From an uncultured Erythrobacter sp. (GTDB lineage: Bacteria; Pseudomonadota; Alphaproteobacteria; Sphingomonadales; Sphingomonadaceae), in contig CAJXTZ010000016.1 in NCBI GenBank assembly GCA_913061345.1, forward strand, positions 1-35,806: a DNA stretch of 35,806 nucleotides. The letters run 5' to 3'. How positions within the stretch are numbered: the first letter of the stretch is position 1; each line of letters opens with the position of its first letter. Both the position numbers and the translations under genes were made by a program. This document shows, one piece after another, positions 7,525-15,884 of the stretch. Under the pieces are notes generated by a model. The model saw only the letters and a list, made by a program, of their open reading frames with translations, searched no databases and had not been told where the DNA came from.

Positions 7525-8682
7525 ATGGCAAAGCAATCATCTAATTTCAGCTTCTATGAGTTCTTCGCGGGCGGCGGCATGGCGCGCGCTGGGCTTGGTG
7601 CCAATTGGACGTGCTTGTTCGCAAATGACTTCGATAAGAAGAAGGGAGCGACATATGCCCGCAACTGGGGCGGGGGCGATATTGTCGTCGATGATATTCG
7701 GAACGTCGATCCGCTGACATTGCCGGAAGAGCCAGACATGGTGTGGGGCTCGTTTCCATGCCAAGATCTGTCACTAGCGGGCGGAGGAGCAGGTCTTAAA
7801 GGCGACCGGTCCGGAACATTTTGGCCGTTCATCGCAATCATCGATGAGCTTGCCCGCGATGGACGCGCTCCAAAAATCATAGCGCTCGAAAATGTCGTCG
7901 GTACGCTGACGTCTCACAAAGGCAAAGACTTCGTGGCCATCTGCGATGCGTTACACGGTCTGGGATATCGGTTCGGTGCCGTTGTGGTCGATGCGTCGCT
8001 TTTCGTGCCACAATCCCGTCCGCGTCTGTTCGTCATCGGCGTACGCCACGATTTGGCTGCGACCAACACGAAGCGCGAGCCTCAAAGCCCATGGCATACT
8101 CCCGCTATCAAGCGCGCGTATGATTTATTGCCTCAGGTTCTTAAGGAAAGCTGGCTTTGGTGGAGCATGCCGAATCCGCCGGAGCGAAAGCAAGATTTCC
8201 GGGATTTGATCCAGGAGAATCCCAAGAGCGTCAAATGGCACACGGCCCGCGAAACGCGCGATCTTTTATCAATGATGAGCGATGTGAACCTGGCCAAGGT
8301 TGAGACGGCAAAGCTGGCCGGTGTGCGCATGGTTGGCGGCGTCTACAAGCGCACCCGCTTCCACCACGGAATTAAGGTTCAACGCGCGGAGGTTCGGTTC
8401 GACAATATCGCCGGATGCTTGCGAACGCCTGCGGGTGGTTCGTCGCGTCAATTGATCTTAGTCGTGGAGGGCGAGAAAATAAGGTCTCGCCTGATTTCTT
8501 CGAGGGAGACGGCCCGACTGATGGGTCTCCCGGACAGCTACAAGCTGCCCGACGGCTACAATGAAGCATATCATCTGACAGGGGATGGAGTGGCAGTTCC
8601 TGTGGTTAGACACTTGGCGAAACATCTATTTGAGCCGATAATTGCTCATGCATTGGCCAAAGAGGACGTCAGCGCCGCATGA
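7525..8682 (+). CDS. DNA (cytosine-5-)-methyltransferase
   Basis: This C5-methyltransferase transfers a methyl group from S-adenosylmethionine to cytosine in its target site. Motifs appear in canonical order: I (FYEFFAGGGMARAGLG), IV with the catalytic cysteine (WGSFPCQDLSLAG), VI (LENVVG), VIII (QSRPRLFVIG), a variable target-recognition region, IX (SRETARLMGLPDSY) and X (TGDGVAVPVVRHLAKHL). The ATG at 7525 places motif I close to the N-terminus as is usual; an upstream in-frame TTG at 7486 is less likely. No clear Shine-Dalgarno precedes 7525. The stop overlaps the next gene by 4 bases, so the two are translationally coupled. It should protect host DNA from its partner nuclease. The recognition sequence cannot be read from the sequence. 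Confidence 0.95.
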   Translation: MAKQSSNFSFYEFFAGGGMARAGLGANWTCLFANDFDKKKGATYARNWGGGDIVVDDIRNVDPLTLPEEPDMVWGSFPCQDLSLAGGGAGLKGDRSGTFWPFIAIIDELARDGRAPKIIALENVVGTLTSHKGKDFVAICDALHGLGYRFGAVVVDASLFVPQSRPRLFVIGVRHDLAATNTKREPQSPWHTPAIKRAYDLLPQVLKESWLWWSMPNPPERKQDFRDLIQENPKSVKWHTARETRDLLSMMSDVNLAKVETAKLAGVRMVGGVYKRTRFHHGIKVQRAEVRFDNIAGCLRTPAGGSSRQLILVVEGEKIRSRLISSRETARLMGLPDSYKLPDGYNEAYHLTGDGVAVPVVRHLAKHLFEPIIAHALAKEDVSAA

Positions 8683-9539
8683 ATGACCCAATTCCGTGCC
8701 GAAAAGATCCTGATCTGAAGCGTCAAATCGAAGAGTTTTCAGAAACCCTCAAAACGAGGTCGCATGAGCTGAATACGTTCGGCTTAAGCGAGAAGGACTT
8801 TTACGAAAGTGGCATCTTCGAAGGCTCTATTCAGCGCGTCAGAGGTCAAATTTCCGCCTCAATGGCAGAGAAGAAAGCGTTCGTTGCTCACATCCTCAAT
8901 CACATGGAGGATGCAGGCTACATCAAGAATTGGATTGAGGCGGGCAATGCCAATCGCCACGACTATTCCGTCACTCTCAACGACGACAAGATTGCAGCTA
9001 TCGAGCTCAAGGGCTGCCTAGACGGTAATAACACGAATATCTCAGCTCGCCCGCCACATGCTAATGAGTTCATTGTGTGGAGTGTATGCCAAAACAAGGG
9101 AGCTGATCCACGCCACAATGTTTGGTCTGGTATTCATGTGCGTTTCTCGGCCGATGTGATCTCGGAGAAGAAGCAGGTTGACGGATTAATCGTTTGGGAT
9201 TGGCTTTGCGGGACGGCCGCTAGAACCTGCCCGAAGATTGACGACGCGCCAGAACGAGTAAACGAGGTCGGCCCCTATCGGCTACCGCCACCTTGCATTT
9301 ATCTTTTTCCAGCCACCATCCCGAGTCCTCGCAACAACCCGAAACCACCGCCACGGCCTTTAGATGAGGTTGGCTTTCTTAAGGCAATGCAAAGCTGCTT
9401 CGGCGGGTTCGATACAGAGTTAAACTCCGTGACCTTCGAGGCTGGGATGGACGGAGTAGATGTAGTTCGTACCACGACGATCGAACGAGATGGCTCTGTG
9501 CGAAAGCAATCGAAGGCGACGGCCATCCGCCGAGCTTGA
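8679..9539 (+). CDS. Probable type II restriction endonuclease, PD-(D/E)xK
   Basis: The 286-residue protein is coupled to the C5-methyltransferase by a 4-base overlap, the standard arrangement for a type II restriction-modification pair. A candidate PD-(D/E)xK core is D95 (NRHDYSV) followed by E109-L-K111 (AAIELKG), with a helical N-terminal region before it. I cannot name its specificity or closest family. The C-terminal third is proline-rich around residues 205-230 (LFPATIPSPRNNPKPPPRP). Cleavage of unmethylated sites is inferred from motif plus context. A non-nuclease accessory protein is the main alternative. Confidence 0.75.
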   Translation: MNDPIPCRKDPDLKRQIEEFSETLKTRSHELNTFGLSEKDFYESGIFEGSIQRVRGQISASMAEKKAFVAHILNHMEDAGYIKNWIEAGNANRHDYSVTLNDDKIAAIELKGCLDGNNTNISARPPHANEFIVWSVCQNKGADPRHNVWSGIHVRFSADVISEKKQVDGLIVWDWLCGTAARTCPKIDDAPERVNEVGPYRLPPPCIYLFPATIPSPRNNPKPPPRPLDEVGFLKAMQSCFGGFDTELNSVTFEAGMDGVDVVRTTTIERDGSVRKQSKATAIRRA

Positions 9540-10108
9540 TCGAAGCATCGACCCGACAATTTGACCGCCGCTGGCTATAGACTGATTGGCTCATGTGTCC
9601 GGTTTCGAGTGATCAATCGCAACAGACAAATGAACGACTTGGACTGGTTAGCAGAATGACCGGATTTCGATGAACTTTGCCGAAACCGGACGGGCCGCTT
9701 GCCGCCCATTTGCTGACATACATTGCAAGCCAACGCCAGGGCAGCTTTCGGGCCGATAGCGGACTGTCGGCTGAGAGAGGCATTTCGTTCGAAATCCAAC
9801 CCTTCTTGAGGATGACTCTGCCAAACTCGGATCTCGTGCCGCAGCTTGCCGATGCCTACGATATCGGCACTATCCGGTCGGCCGTTCGAAGGATTATGGG
9901 GACGGGGGTCCAGCCTGCCTGAACAAGCTGTCTCGAGGCCTGCGAACTGAGCTTGTGTTAAGTGGGCGGCGCCAATCGTTCAGCCGATCAAACATAGCAT
10001 TGGCGGATCAATAGAGACGCTTATAGGGCCTACGTGCCTGGCAATTACTGGATTTTATTTCAGATAGAGGTACACGACCGCATCCCTTTGATTTCACGGA
10101 AGTAGCAC
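9540..10108. other. 569-bp non-coding stretch between R-M and Hachiman genes
   Basis: No convincing gene is seen. An open frame of 81 residues at 9677-9922 has no recognisable domain. An 11-bp inverted pair, GTCCGGTTTCG at 9597-9607 and CGAAACCGGAC at 9681-9691, spans 95 bases. The block around 9735-9790 looks like intergenic repeat sequence seen in related genomes, from memory only. The stretch must hold the Hachiman promoter. A modest GGAAG ribosome site precedes the hamA ATG by 6 bases (10098-10102). Confidence 0.6.
9597..9691. repeat. 11-bp inverted repeat with 73-bp spacer
   Basis: GTCCGGTTTCG at 9597-9607 is exactly complementary to CGAAACCGGAC at 9681-9691. It could be the ends of a small miniature element or an intergenic repeat. 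No target duplication was identified. Confidence 0.5.
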
Positions 10109-10888
10109 ATGCCGCAGTTCAACGATTGGTGCATTAGTGACGATGTGCCAGTTGGGAATCACTTTTGCCGTGTAATGACCGGCCAGGCAGCAAACCTTCC
10201 CACCGGCATTCAGGCAACGGCTGCAATAGTCCCAGCGCACTATGCGTCGGAAGAACATGTGGCGCGGGCGCTCGCACGTCTCGGCAAGCCAGCCGCGGCC
10301 GCACTCATCCAAGGCAAACTACCAACAACGAAGGCTATCCGTTCTGGTGATCTGGGAGAAATATATGCGACAGAATGGATCGATGCGCACAGCGGTGGCT
10401 ATAGTGCGCCGATCAAGCGCCTCCGTTGGAAAGATCATCGCAACATGGCGATGCGCGGCGAGGATGTTATTGGCATCCTCCAAGACCCTCAGTCTCAGCG
10501 CCTGCGCTTTCTCAAGACCGAAGCGAAAAGCCGGGTGGCGCTGACCGCGCAGGTTCTCGTCGAAGCCCGCGCCAATCTAGATAAGGACGGTGGCCTGCCA
10601 TCTGCCCATGCCCTCGCCTTCATTTCGGCCCGCTTGCTCGAACTGAACAATCTTCCGCTTGCGGATGCGATCGACGATGCGCTGCTCAAGCATGGAATCC
10701 CGCCGCAGAACGTTCGGCATCTGCTTTTCACATTCTCTGGCAACGCGCCCGACGCAATGCTTGCCGAGTCGCTTCAAGCCTATCCCGGCCAATTCAACCA
10801 GTGGGGGGTTGGCCTGCGTGTGGAAGGCCATGCCGCTTTCATCGGCGCCATATATGATCAGGTGATTGCCGATGCCAACAACCCCTGA
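10109..10888 (+). CDS. hamA: Hachiman nuclease subunit HamA (DUF1837)
   Basis: The 259-residue protein fits the DUF1837/HamA family. It has the conserved GDLGEIYATEW segment (E84), RWKDHRNMAMRGEDVIG (D119) and FLKTEAKSR (E138, K140), which together form a PD-(D/E)xK-type nuclease core. A C-terminal LLFTFSGNAPD strand-helix is also typical. In Hachiman, HamA is held by the helicase HamB and degrades DNA when the complex is triggered. The hamB ATG lies inside the 3' end of this gene (17-base overlap), so the two are translationally coupled. The start ATG has a GGAAG site 6 bases upstream. AbpA of the AbpAB system has the same domain, so the name depends on which helicase subtype this is. Confidence 0.85.
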   Translation: MPQFNDWCISDDVPVGNHFCRVMTGQAANLPTGIQATAAIVPAHYASEEHVARALARLGKPAAAALIQGKLPTTKAIRSGDLGEIYATEWIDAHSGGYSAPIKRLRWKDHRNMAMRGEDVIGILQDPQSQRLRFLKTEAKSRVALTAQVLVEARANLDKDGGLPSAHALAFISARLLELNNLPLADAIDDALLKHGIPPQNVRHLLFTFSGNAPDAMLAESLQAYPGQFNQWGVGLRVEGHAAFIGAIYDQVIADANNP

Positions 10889-13800
10889 AGCCATAGCGGC
10901 GGACATTGCCGAGGCGGCCACTGCCGGCTTCCGCGGGCGCCTCATAGCCCGTGGACAAGCCCGCGCGATGATCTGGCGCGACGGTATCCTGCCGCCTGAA
11001 GCGCCCGACTTTGCCCCCCAATTGAGCTACGATCTTCATTCGCACGGCTATGCGCTATTGGGGCTTGGCCTCCGATTGCGCGAGCTGGGCGGCGATGAGG
11101 CGGCCGCGCGCGTTGCCTTCGAACAGGCCGCCACCGCCCTTGAAGCCGTTATAGCAAAAGGCAATCGAGAGGAGGCCGATCGTGACTTCCACTTCGTCAT
11201 GGCGGCGGCAAGCTACCACCTCGCACATCTCTCTGCCCGCGCTTACTCGCTGCTCGCGATCGTGGAGACAGACGAGAATTTTTCGCCGGTCGAGCGCGTG
11301 CTTGCTCAATTGATGCGGCGGAATTTTACTGCCCTTCGCACCAGCGTCCTTGATTACCGATCCTCAGGAGAAGGTAGTGACGCACGCATCGCCGCTGCCA
11401 TCCAAGCCAAACTAGATCTCATAGGGGACGCGACCGATCCAATTGACGGTGGCCATGACTTCCTTTTCGAGGGGCTCGATACAGCTCTAATCGATGCCTT
11501 CTTGGCTGCCATGTCCCTTTTTCTCCTTGCGTTGGAACGCGGTGAGCGGCCGCTGCTGGATCAGGCACTCGAAAGACTGCGCGTCAATCTTTCCATCTGC
11601 AGCGAACTCAACCTGCTACCGCAATGGTGGGCCCATCGGATCGCGATACATCTTTTGTCCGATCTTTGGTCGAACACATTCCACCAGCAGGTGCCTTTAG
11701 AGCCAGTAGGCGGCGAAGCGGCGGAATGGCCGCAACTCCGCGAACTATTCATCGCCTTGCTTCAGCGGCGACCCAAAGCCGAGATCGACCTCTGGCCCTC
11801 TCAGGTTGAGGCCGCAACCCGCGCAGTCGACCAAGGAGACGACCTTGTCGTGTCATTGCCCACCAGCGCCGGCAAAACCCGGATAGCCGAATTATGTATC
11901 CTTCGTTGCCTTGCCGGTGGGAAGCGGGTGTTTTTCATAACCCCGTTGCGCGCGCTTTCCGCGCAAACGGAGTCGACCCTACTCAGAACCTTCGGTCCGC
12001 TCGGTAAGACAATCTCTGCGCTTTACGGCAGCATTGGCGTCAGTGGTTTCGACGAGGACGCAATCCGGGAACGGCATATCGTCGTCGCCACTCCTGAAAA
12101 ACTCGACTTCGCTCTGCGCAATGATCCGTCCCTGCTCGATGACGTGGGACTCCTCGTGTTCGACGAAGGCCACATGATCGGCCTGAATGAACGCGAGGTT
12201 CGTTATGAAGTGCAGATCCAGCGGCTCCTACGGCGTCCCGACGCTCACGAACGGAGGATCGTCTGCCTATCCGCCATCCTGCCAGACGGAAATCAGCTTG
12301 ACGATTTCGCCGGGTGGCTCCGACGGGATCATCCCGGTGGCCTGATCAAACATGACTGGCGCCCGACAAGGTTGCGCTTCGGCGAGGTGGTCTGGAACTC
12401 ACCCACGGCGCGGCTGAACCTCCGCGTTGGTGAGGAACGACCCTGGGTTCAGCGTTACCTGACCGGGTTTGCCCCTCCCGACTGGATTCCACCAAAACGA
12501 CGACGGACCCGGCTCTTTCCAGGAGACCAGCGCGAACTGTGCCTTGCTACCGCATGGCGGCTGACCGAAGATGGAGAAACAGTTCTCATCTTCTGTCCGC
12601 TGCGGAAAAGCGTAGAGCCTTTCGCGGATGTCATCGTCGATCTTCATGAGCGTGGCGCATTGCGCTCTCTGCTCGAAGCCGATCCCGGCGTACTCGAAAC
12701 GGCGATTGCGCTGGGAGAAGAATGGCTTGGCCCCGACAGCGCGATTCTCAAATGTCTCCGCCTAGGCGTCGCTCTTCACCATGGCGCCTTGCCGACCGCC
12801 TATCGCAAAGAAGTCGAGCGGTTGCTGCGCAACAATGTGCTCAAGGTAACAATCTCTTCGCCCACGCTGGCGCAGGGTCTCAACCTGTCGGCGACGGCCG
12901 TCATCATGCACTCTCTGCACCGCAACCGTGAGATGATCGAGGTCTCCGAGTTTAAGAACGTCATCGGCCGGGCGGGCCGAGCCTATGTCGATGTCGAAGG
13001 TTTAGTACTCTATCCTATGTTCGACAATATCGCGAAAAAGCGCCGCAACTGGGAAGAACTCATAGCCGACATGGGTGCACGGGAAATGGAGAGTGGTCTT
13101 GTGCGACTTGTCGCCGCCCTCTTGGCTCGTATGCGTGAACGGATCGGAGGAGACCTAGGCCAACTCGTCGAATATGTGGTCAACAACGCCGCTGCTTGGA
13201 ATTTCCCGGAGGTTGCAAACGAGAAGCCGGAAGACCGCGCCCGCGCACTTGTTGACTGGGAACGGCATGTTGCCACTCTCGACACTGCTGTCCTTAGCCT
13301 GATTGGTGAAACCGATATCGCAGACGAAGAGATCGAAGCGGCGTTGGACACCATGCTCCAGTCCTCACTGTGGCAGCGCCGCCTTCAACGGCAGAACGAG
13401 CCGATACAGCAGGCTCTTAAGGCGGGCCTCATTTCCCGTAGCCGGCTCATTTGGAGCCAATCCACTGCCGAACGCCGTCGGGGCTATTTCCTCGCCGGGG
13501 TGGGCCTTTCGACAGGCCAAGCGCTGGACGCGATTGCCGCAGATGCGAATCATCTTCTCGTTCAGGCCAATGGCGCAATTCTTCAAAACGATGTGGACGC
13601 GGCTATAGCAGCCATCACTACGTTCGCTGAGTTAGTCTTCACCTTCTTTCCCTTCACGCCAGACCCTATGCCGGCGAACTGGCGGGACATCCTACGCGCT
13701 TGGCTGCTCGGTCAACCGCTCGCGGCGATCGCCGTCGGTCAGGAATCAGAGACGCTGCAATTCATCGAGGGAGGCCTTGTCTATCGTCTTCCCTGGGCCA

Positions 13801-14390
13801 TGGAGGCGGTCCGAGTTCGGGCGGCCGCCAATGGCGACACGACCGGCGTCTTTGATCTTCCTCTGGAAGATCACGAACTCGGCCTTGCCGTTCCCGCCGT
13901 CGAAACCGGAACCCTGAACCGCTCCGCATCGATCCTTATCCAGGCCGGCTTCAACTCAAGGCTCGCCGCCATCAAGGCCGTCACAGATACTGGTGCAACC
14001 TTTCAAACCGGGCAGGAACTTCGACATTGGCTGAATTCTGAAGCGGTCCACGCGTGGAGTGCGCAACCCGATTGGCCGACAGCCGAGACAAAAGCGATGT
14101 GGACGGACTTTACGCAAAGCTTCACACCGCGCGACAATCGTACGTGGGCCGAGCGACAATATTCGGCAAACGTGGTATGGCTGAATGCCCCGCCACCCCC
14201 CGGTACGCCGGTTCAGGTTCACCATTCGGCAGGCCAACAACGGGTGCTTTCGGCCGACGGCACTCCGCTTGGCGCAGTGCAGGGGGCCCTCAACCCGGGC
14301 CGCGCCGGATTGTTGCGCGCCCAAGTGGCGCAGGATGTCGGTCGAATTGATATCAGTTATCTGGGGCCAGCGGACTTGTCAGGCGCATGA
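10872..14390 (+). CDS. hamB: Hachiman helicase subunit HamB
   Basis: This is a superfamily 2 helicase of about 1172 residues counted from the ATG at 10872; a TTG two codons earlier is possible. Residues 1 to about 310 form an all-alpha N-terminal region with TPR-like helices (LLGLGLRLRELGGDEAAARV). The helicase core follows: motif I LPTSAGKTRIAE near residue 329, Ia TPLRALSAQ, II FDEGHMIG near 430, III LSAILPD near 467, and V/VI SSPTLAQGLNLSATAV and NVIGRAGRA near 697, the last two in Ski2-like style. About 450 helical residues follow. Coupling to a HamA nuclease identifies the pair as Hachiman-type. HamB is thought to scan DNA and release or activate HamA. No frame disruption is seen. Confidence 0.87.
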   Translation: MPTTPEAIAADIAEAATAGFRGRLIARGQARAMIWRDGILPPEAPDFAPQLSYDLHSHGYALLGLGLRLRELGGDEAAARVAFEQAATALEAVIAKGNREEADRDFHFVMAAASYHLAHLSARAYSLLAIVETDENFSPVERVLAQLMRRNFTALRTSVLDYRSSGEGSDARIAAAIQAKLDLIGDATDPIDGGHDFLFEGLDTALIDAFLAAMSLFLLALERGERPLLDQALERLRVNLSICSELNLLPQWWAHRIAIHLLSDLWSNTFHQQVPLEPVGGEAAEWPQLRELFIALLQRRPKAEIDLWPSQVEAATRAVDQGDDLVVSLPTSAGKTRIAELCILRCLAGGKRVFFITPLRALSAQTESTLLRTFGPLGKTISALYGSIGVSGFDEDAIRERHIVVATPEKLDFALRNDPSLLDDVGLLVFDEGHMIGLNEREVRYEVQIQRLLRRPDAHERRIVCLSAILPDGNQLDDFAGWLRRDHPGGLIKHDWRPTRLRFGEVVWNSPTARLNLRVGEERPWVQRYLTGFAPPDWIPPKRRRTRLFPGDQRELCLATAWRLTEDGETVLIFCPLRKSVEPFADVIVDLHERGALRSLLEADPGVLETAIALGEEWLGPDSAILKCLRLGVALHHGALPTAYRKEVERLLRNNVLKVTISSPTLAQGLNLSATAVIMHSLHRNREMIEVSEFKNVIGRAGRAYVDVEGLVLYPMFDNIAKKRRNWEELIADMGAREMESGLVRLVAALLARMRERIGGDLGQLVEYVVNNAAAWNFPEVANEKPEDRARALVDWERHVATLDTAVLSLIGETDIADEEIEAALDTMLQSSLWQRRLQRQNEPIQQALKAGLISRSRLIWSQSTAERRRGYFLAGVGLSTGQALDAIAADANHLLVQANGAILQNDVDAAIAAITTFAELVFTFFPFTPDPMPANWRDILRAWLLGQPLAAIAVGQESETLQFIEGGLVYRLPWAMEAVRVRAAANGDTTGVFDLPLEDHELGLAVPAVETGTLNRSASILIQAGFNSRLAAIKAVTDTGATFQTGQELRHWLNSEAVHAWSAQPDWPTAETKAMWTDFTQSFTPRDNRTWAERQYSANVVWLNAPPPPGTPVQVHHSAGQQRVLSADGTPLGAVQGALNPGRAGLLRAQVAQDVGRIDISYLGPADLSGA

Positions 14391-14723
14391 TCGGCCAAAC
14401 GTGCCCACCGATCTCTCTTGTATGTCGTTCTGAAGTTTAGATCGCAATTTGCGGCACATGTGGTCAATACCGCGCCGCCATTGGTAGAAGGCTAGCTTAT
14501 GAACGAGTGACAGGCGTGAGCGATTTTTCGCCTAAGAGGAAACCTTCCGGATCATTCAACTTTGGGGTCATTCCCGCTCTACAAGGTCATGTCCGCTCTT
14601 AAGCATCAGACGCACCGCCTCTAATGGCGGAAACGGGGGCGCAAAGCTACCAGAAAAGACAGTAAATAACCGCTTCGAAGTTCGATCGCCAATGGACGGA
14701 TATTCTTCGCTCAACACCGGCGA
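14391..14723. other. 333-bp convergent intergenic stretch
   Basis: It separates the hamB and recombinase stops. I see no gene and no strong terminator. The only structure noted is a small hairpin CCGCC-TCTAAT-GGCGG near 14616-14631. It might hold an internal end or att-related sequence of the recombinase module, but no repeat was found to support that. Confidence 0.5.
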
Positions 14724-15884
14724 TCAGCGTCTCAGTTGGCGGTCGATTTCATTCCCGACCGTGTTTGCAGCGTCAAGAAGCGAGCTGTCATCAAGGTGGG
14801 CGTATCGAGCGGTCGTCGACACTTGCCTGTGGCCGAGGAGACTTCCGATCATCAGCAAAGTCTCGGATGATCGCGCCGCCAGGCTGGCGTAGTTGTGCCT
14901 CAGATCGTGCAGTCTGACATCCTCAAGTCCGGCATCTCGTCGAAGCTTACGCCAAAACCAGTCGATCGCTGAAACCACCTGCCCTTTGAATGGAAAAACG
15001 CGGTCGCCCTTCTTCCCACGCGGCAAACCATCGAGCACCTCCCTCGCCTCCTGGCCAAGCCACACAATACGCGGGCCTGTCTTGGAGTCGGTCAGTTTGA
15101 GCTTGCGTCCCTGAACCTCGCCCCAGGTAAGATTGAGGATTTCCCCGCGCCGGCAACCCGTCAAGGCTAGCAGTGTGACTACCGCCGCTTCGACCGGTTG
15201 GTCAGCGCGCCGGTCGGCAATAGCTTCCCCGAGCCGCGCCATTTCGGCGTCGCTTAGAAACCGTTCGATCTTGCGCCCGCGGTTCTTCTTCACACCTCGA
15301 AAGGGGTTTGAGTGCTCCGGAATATAGCCCCAGTCCTCGGCCTTGGCGAACATGGCTTTCAAAATTTCCATGGCGCGGTTTGCCGCGCCCGGTCCTGCCG
15401 AGCGCGTTACCTCCGCGTGCCAGCGCACCGCATCGGCATGATCGATCTCGTCGATGAACTTACCCGCGAACGCACGATCGAGATGCGTGCGGCGGTAGAT
15501 GTCCTGAATCTCGCGCGTCGATTTCTTCCAGGTCGGTGCCGCCACATCCCAGTAGGACTGAAGGAACGCCGCGTAGGTCGGCGTCTTCCTGCCGCGCCTC
15601 TTCTTGTCTGCCGGGTTTTGCCCGAGCTCGATACGGAGGATCAGACGGCGGGCAACATCCTTCGCGATGCGCTCGGTAAGGATGGCCGCGTCGCCGATCG
15701 TGATCAACCGTTGCTTGCCACCGATCGTCCGCTGGAGAACGTAGCTCTTGTGCCCTGAGCGGTGGACGCGCTCGCCAAAGCCCGGAAGCGCATAGTCAAA
15801 CCGCGTCCGGCGCTCCCCAGCCTCTCCCGGAACAACACGCGCGAGTTCCTCGGCCAAGATATGCTTCAGATCGTATCCTGTCAT
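14724..15884 (-). CDS. Tyrosine recombinase, second of a coupled pair
   Basis: From the ATG at 15884 the protein has 386 residues. The N-terminal DNA-binding arm region carries YALPGFGERVHRSGHKSY, a core-binding domain follows, and the catalytic domain has the full residue set: R in LTGCRRGEILNLTW, K in DSKTGPRIVWL, HxxR in HDLRHNYASLA, H in LLGHRQVSTT and the nucleophile Y in ARYAHL. Its start overlaps the stop of the upstream recombinase by 4 bases (15881-15884). Two intact, coupled recombinases suggest that both are needed for strand exchange, as in paired or trio recombinase modules. A third gene is not present downstream. Confidence 0.93.
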   Translation of the reverse strand: MTGYDLKHILAEELARVVPGEAGERRTRFDYALPGFGERVHRSGHKSYVLQRTIGGKQRLITIGDAAILTERIAKDVARRLILRIELGQNPADKKRRGRKTPTYAAFLQSYWDVAAPTWKKSTREIQDIYRRTHLDRAFAGKFIDEIDHADAVRWHAEVTRSAGPGAANRAMEILKAMFAKAEDWGYIPEHSNPFRGVKKNRGRKIERFLSDAEMARLGEAIADRRADQPVEAAVVTLLALTGCRRGEILNLTWGEVQGRKLKLTDSKTGPRIVWLGQEAREVLDGLPRGKKGDRVFPFKGQVVSAIDWFWRKLRRDAGLEDVRLHDLRHNYASLAARSSETLLMIGSLLGHRQVSTTARYAHLDDSSLLDAANTVGNEIDRQLRR

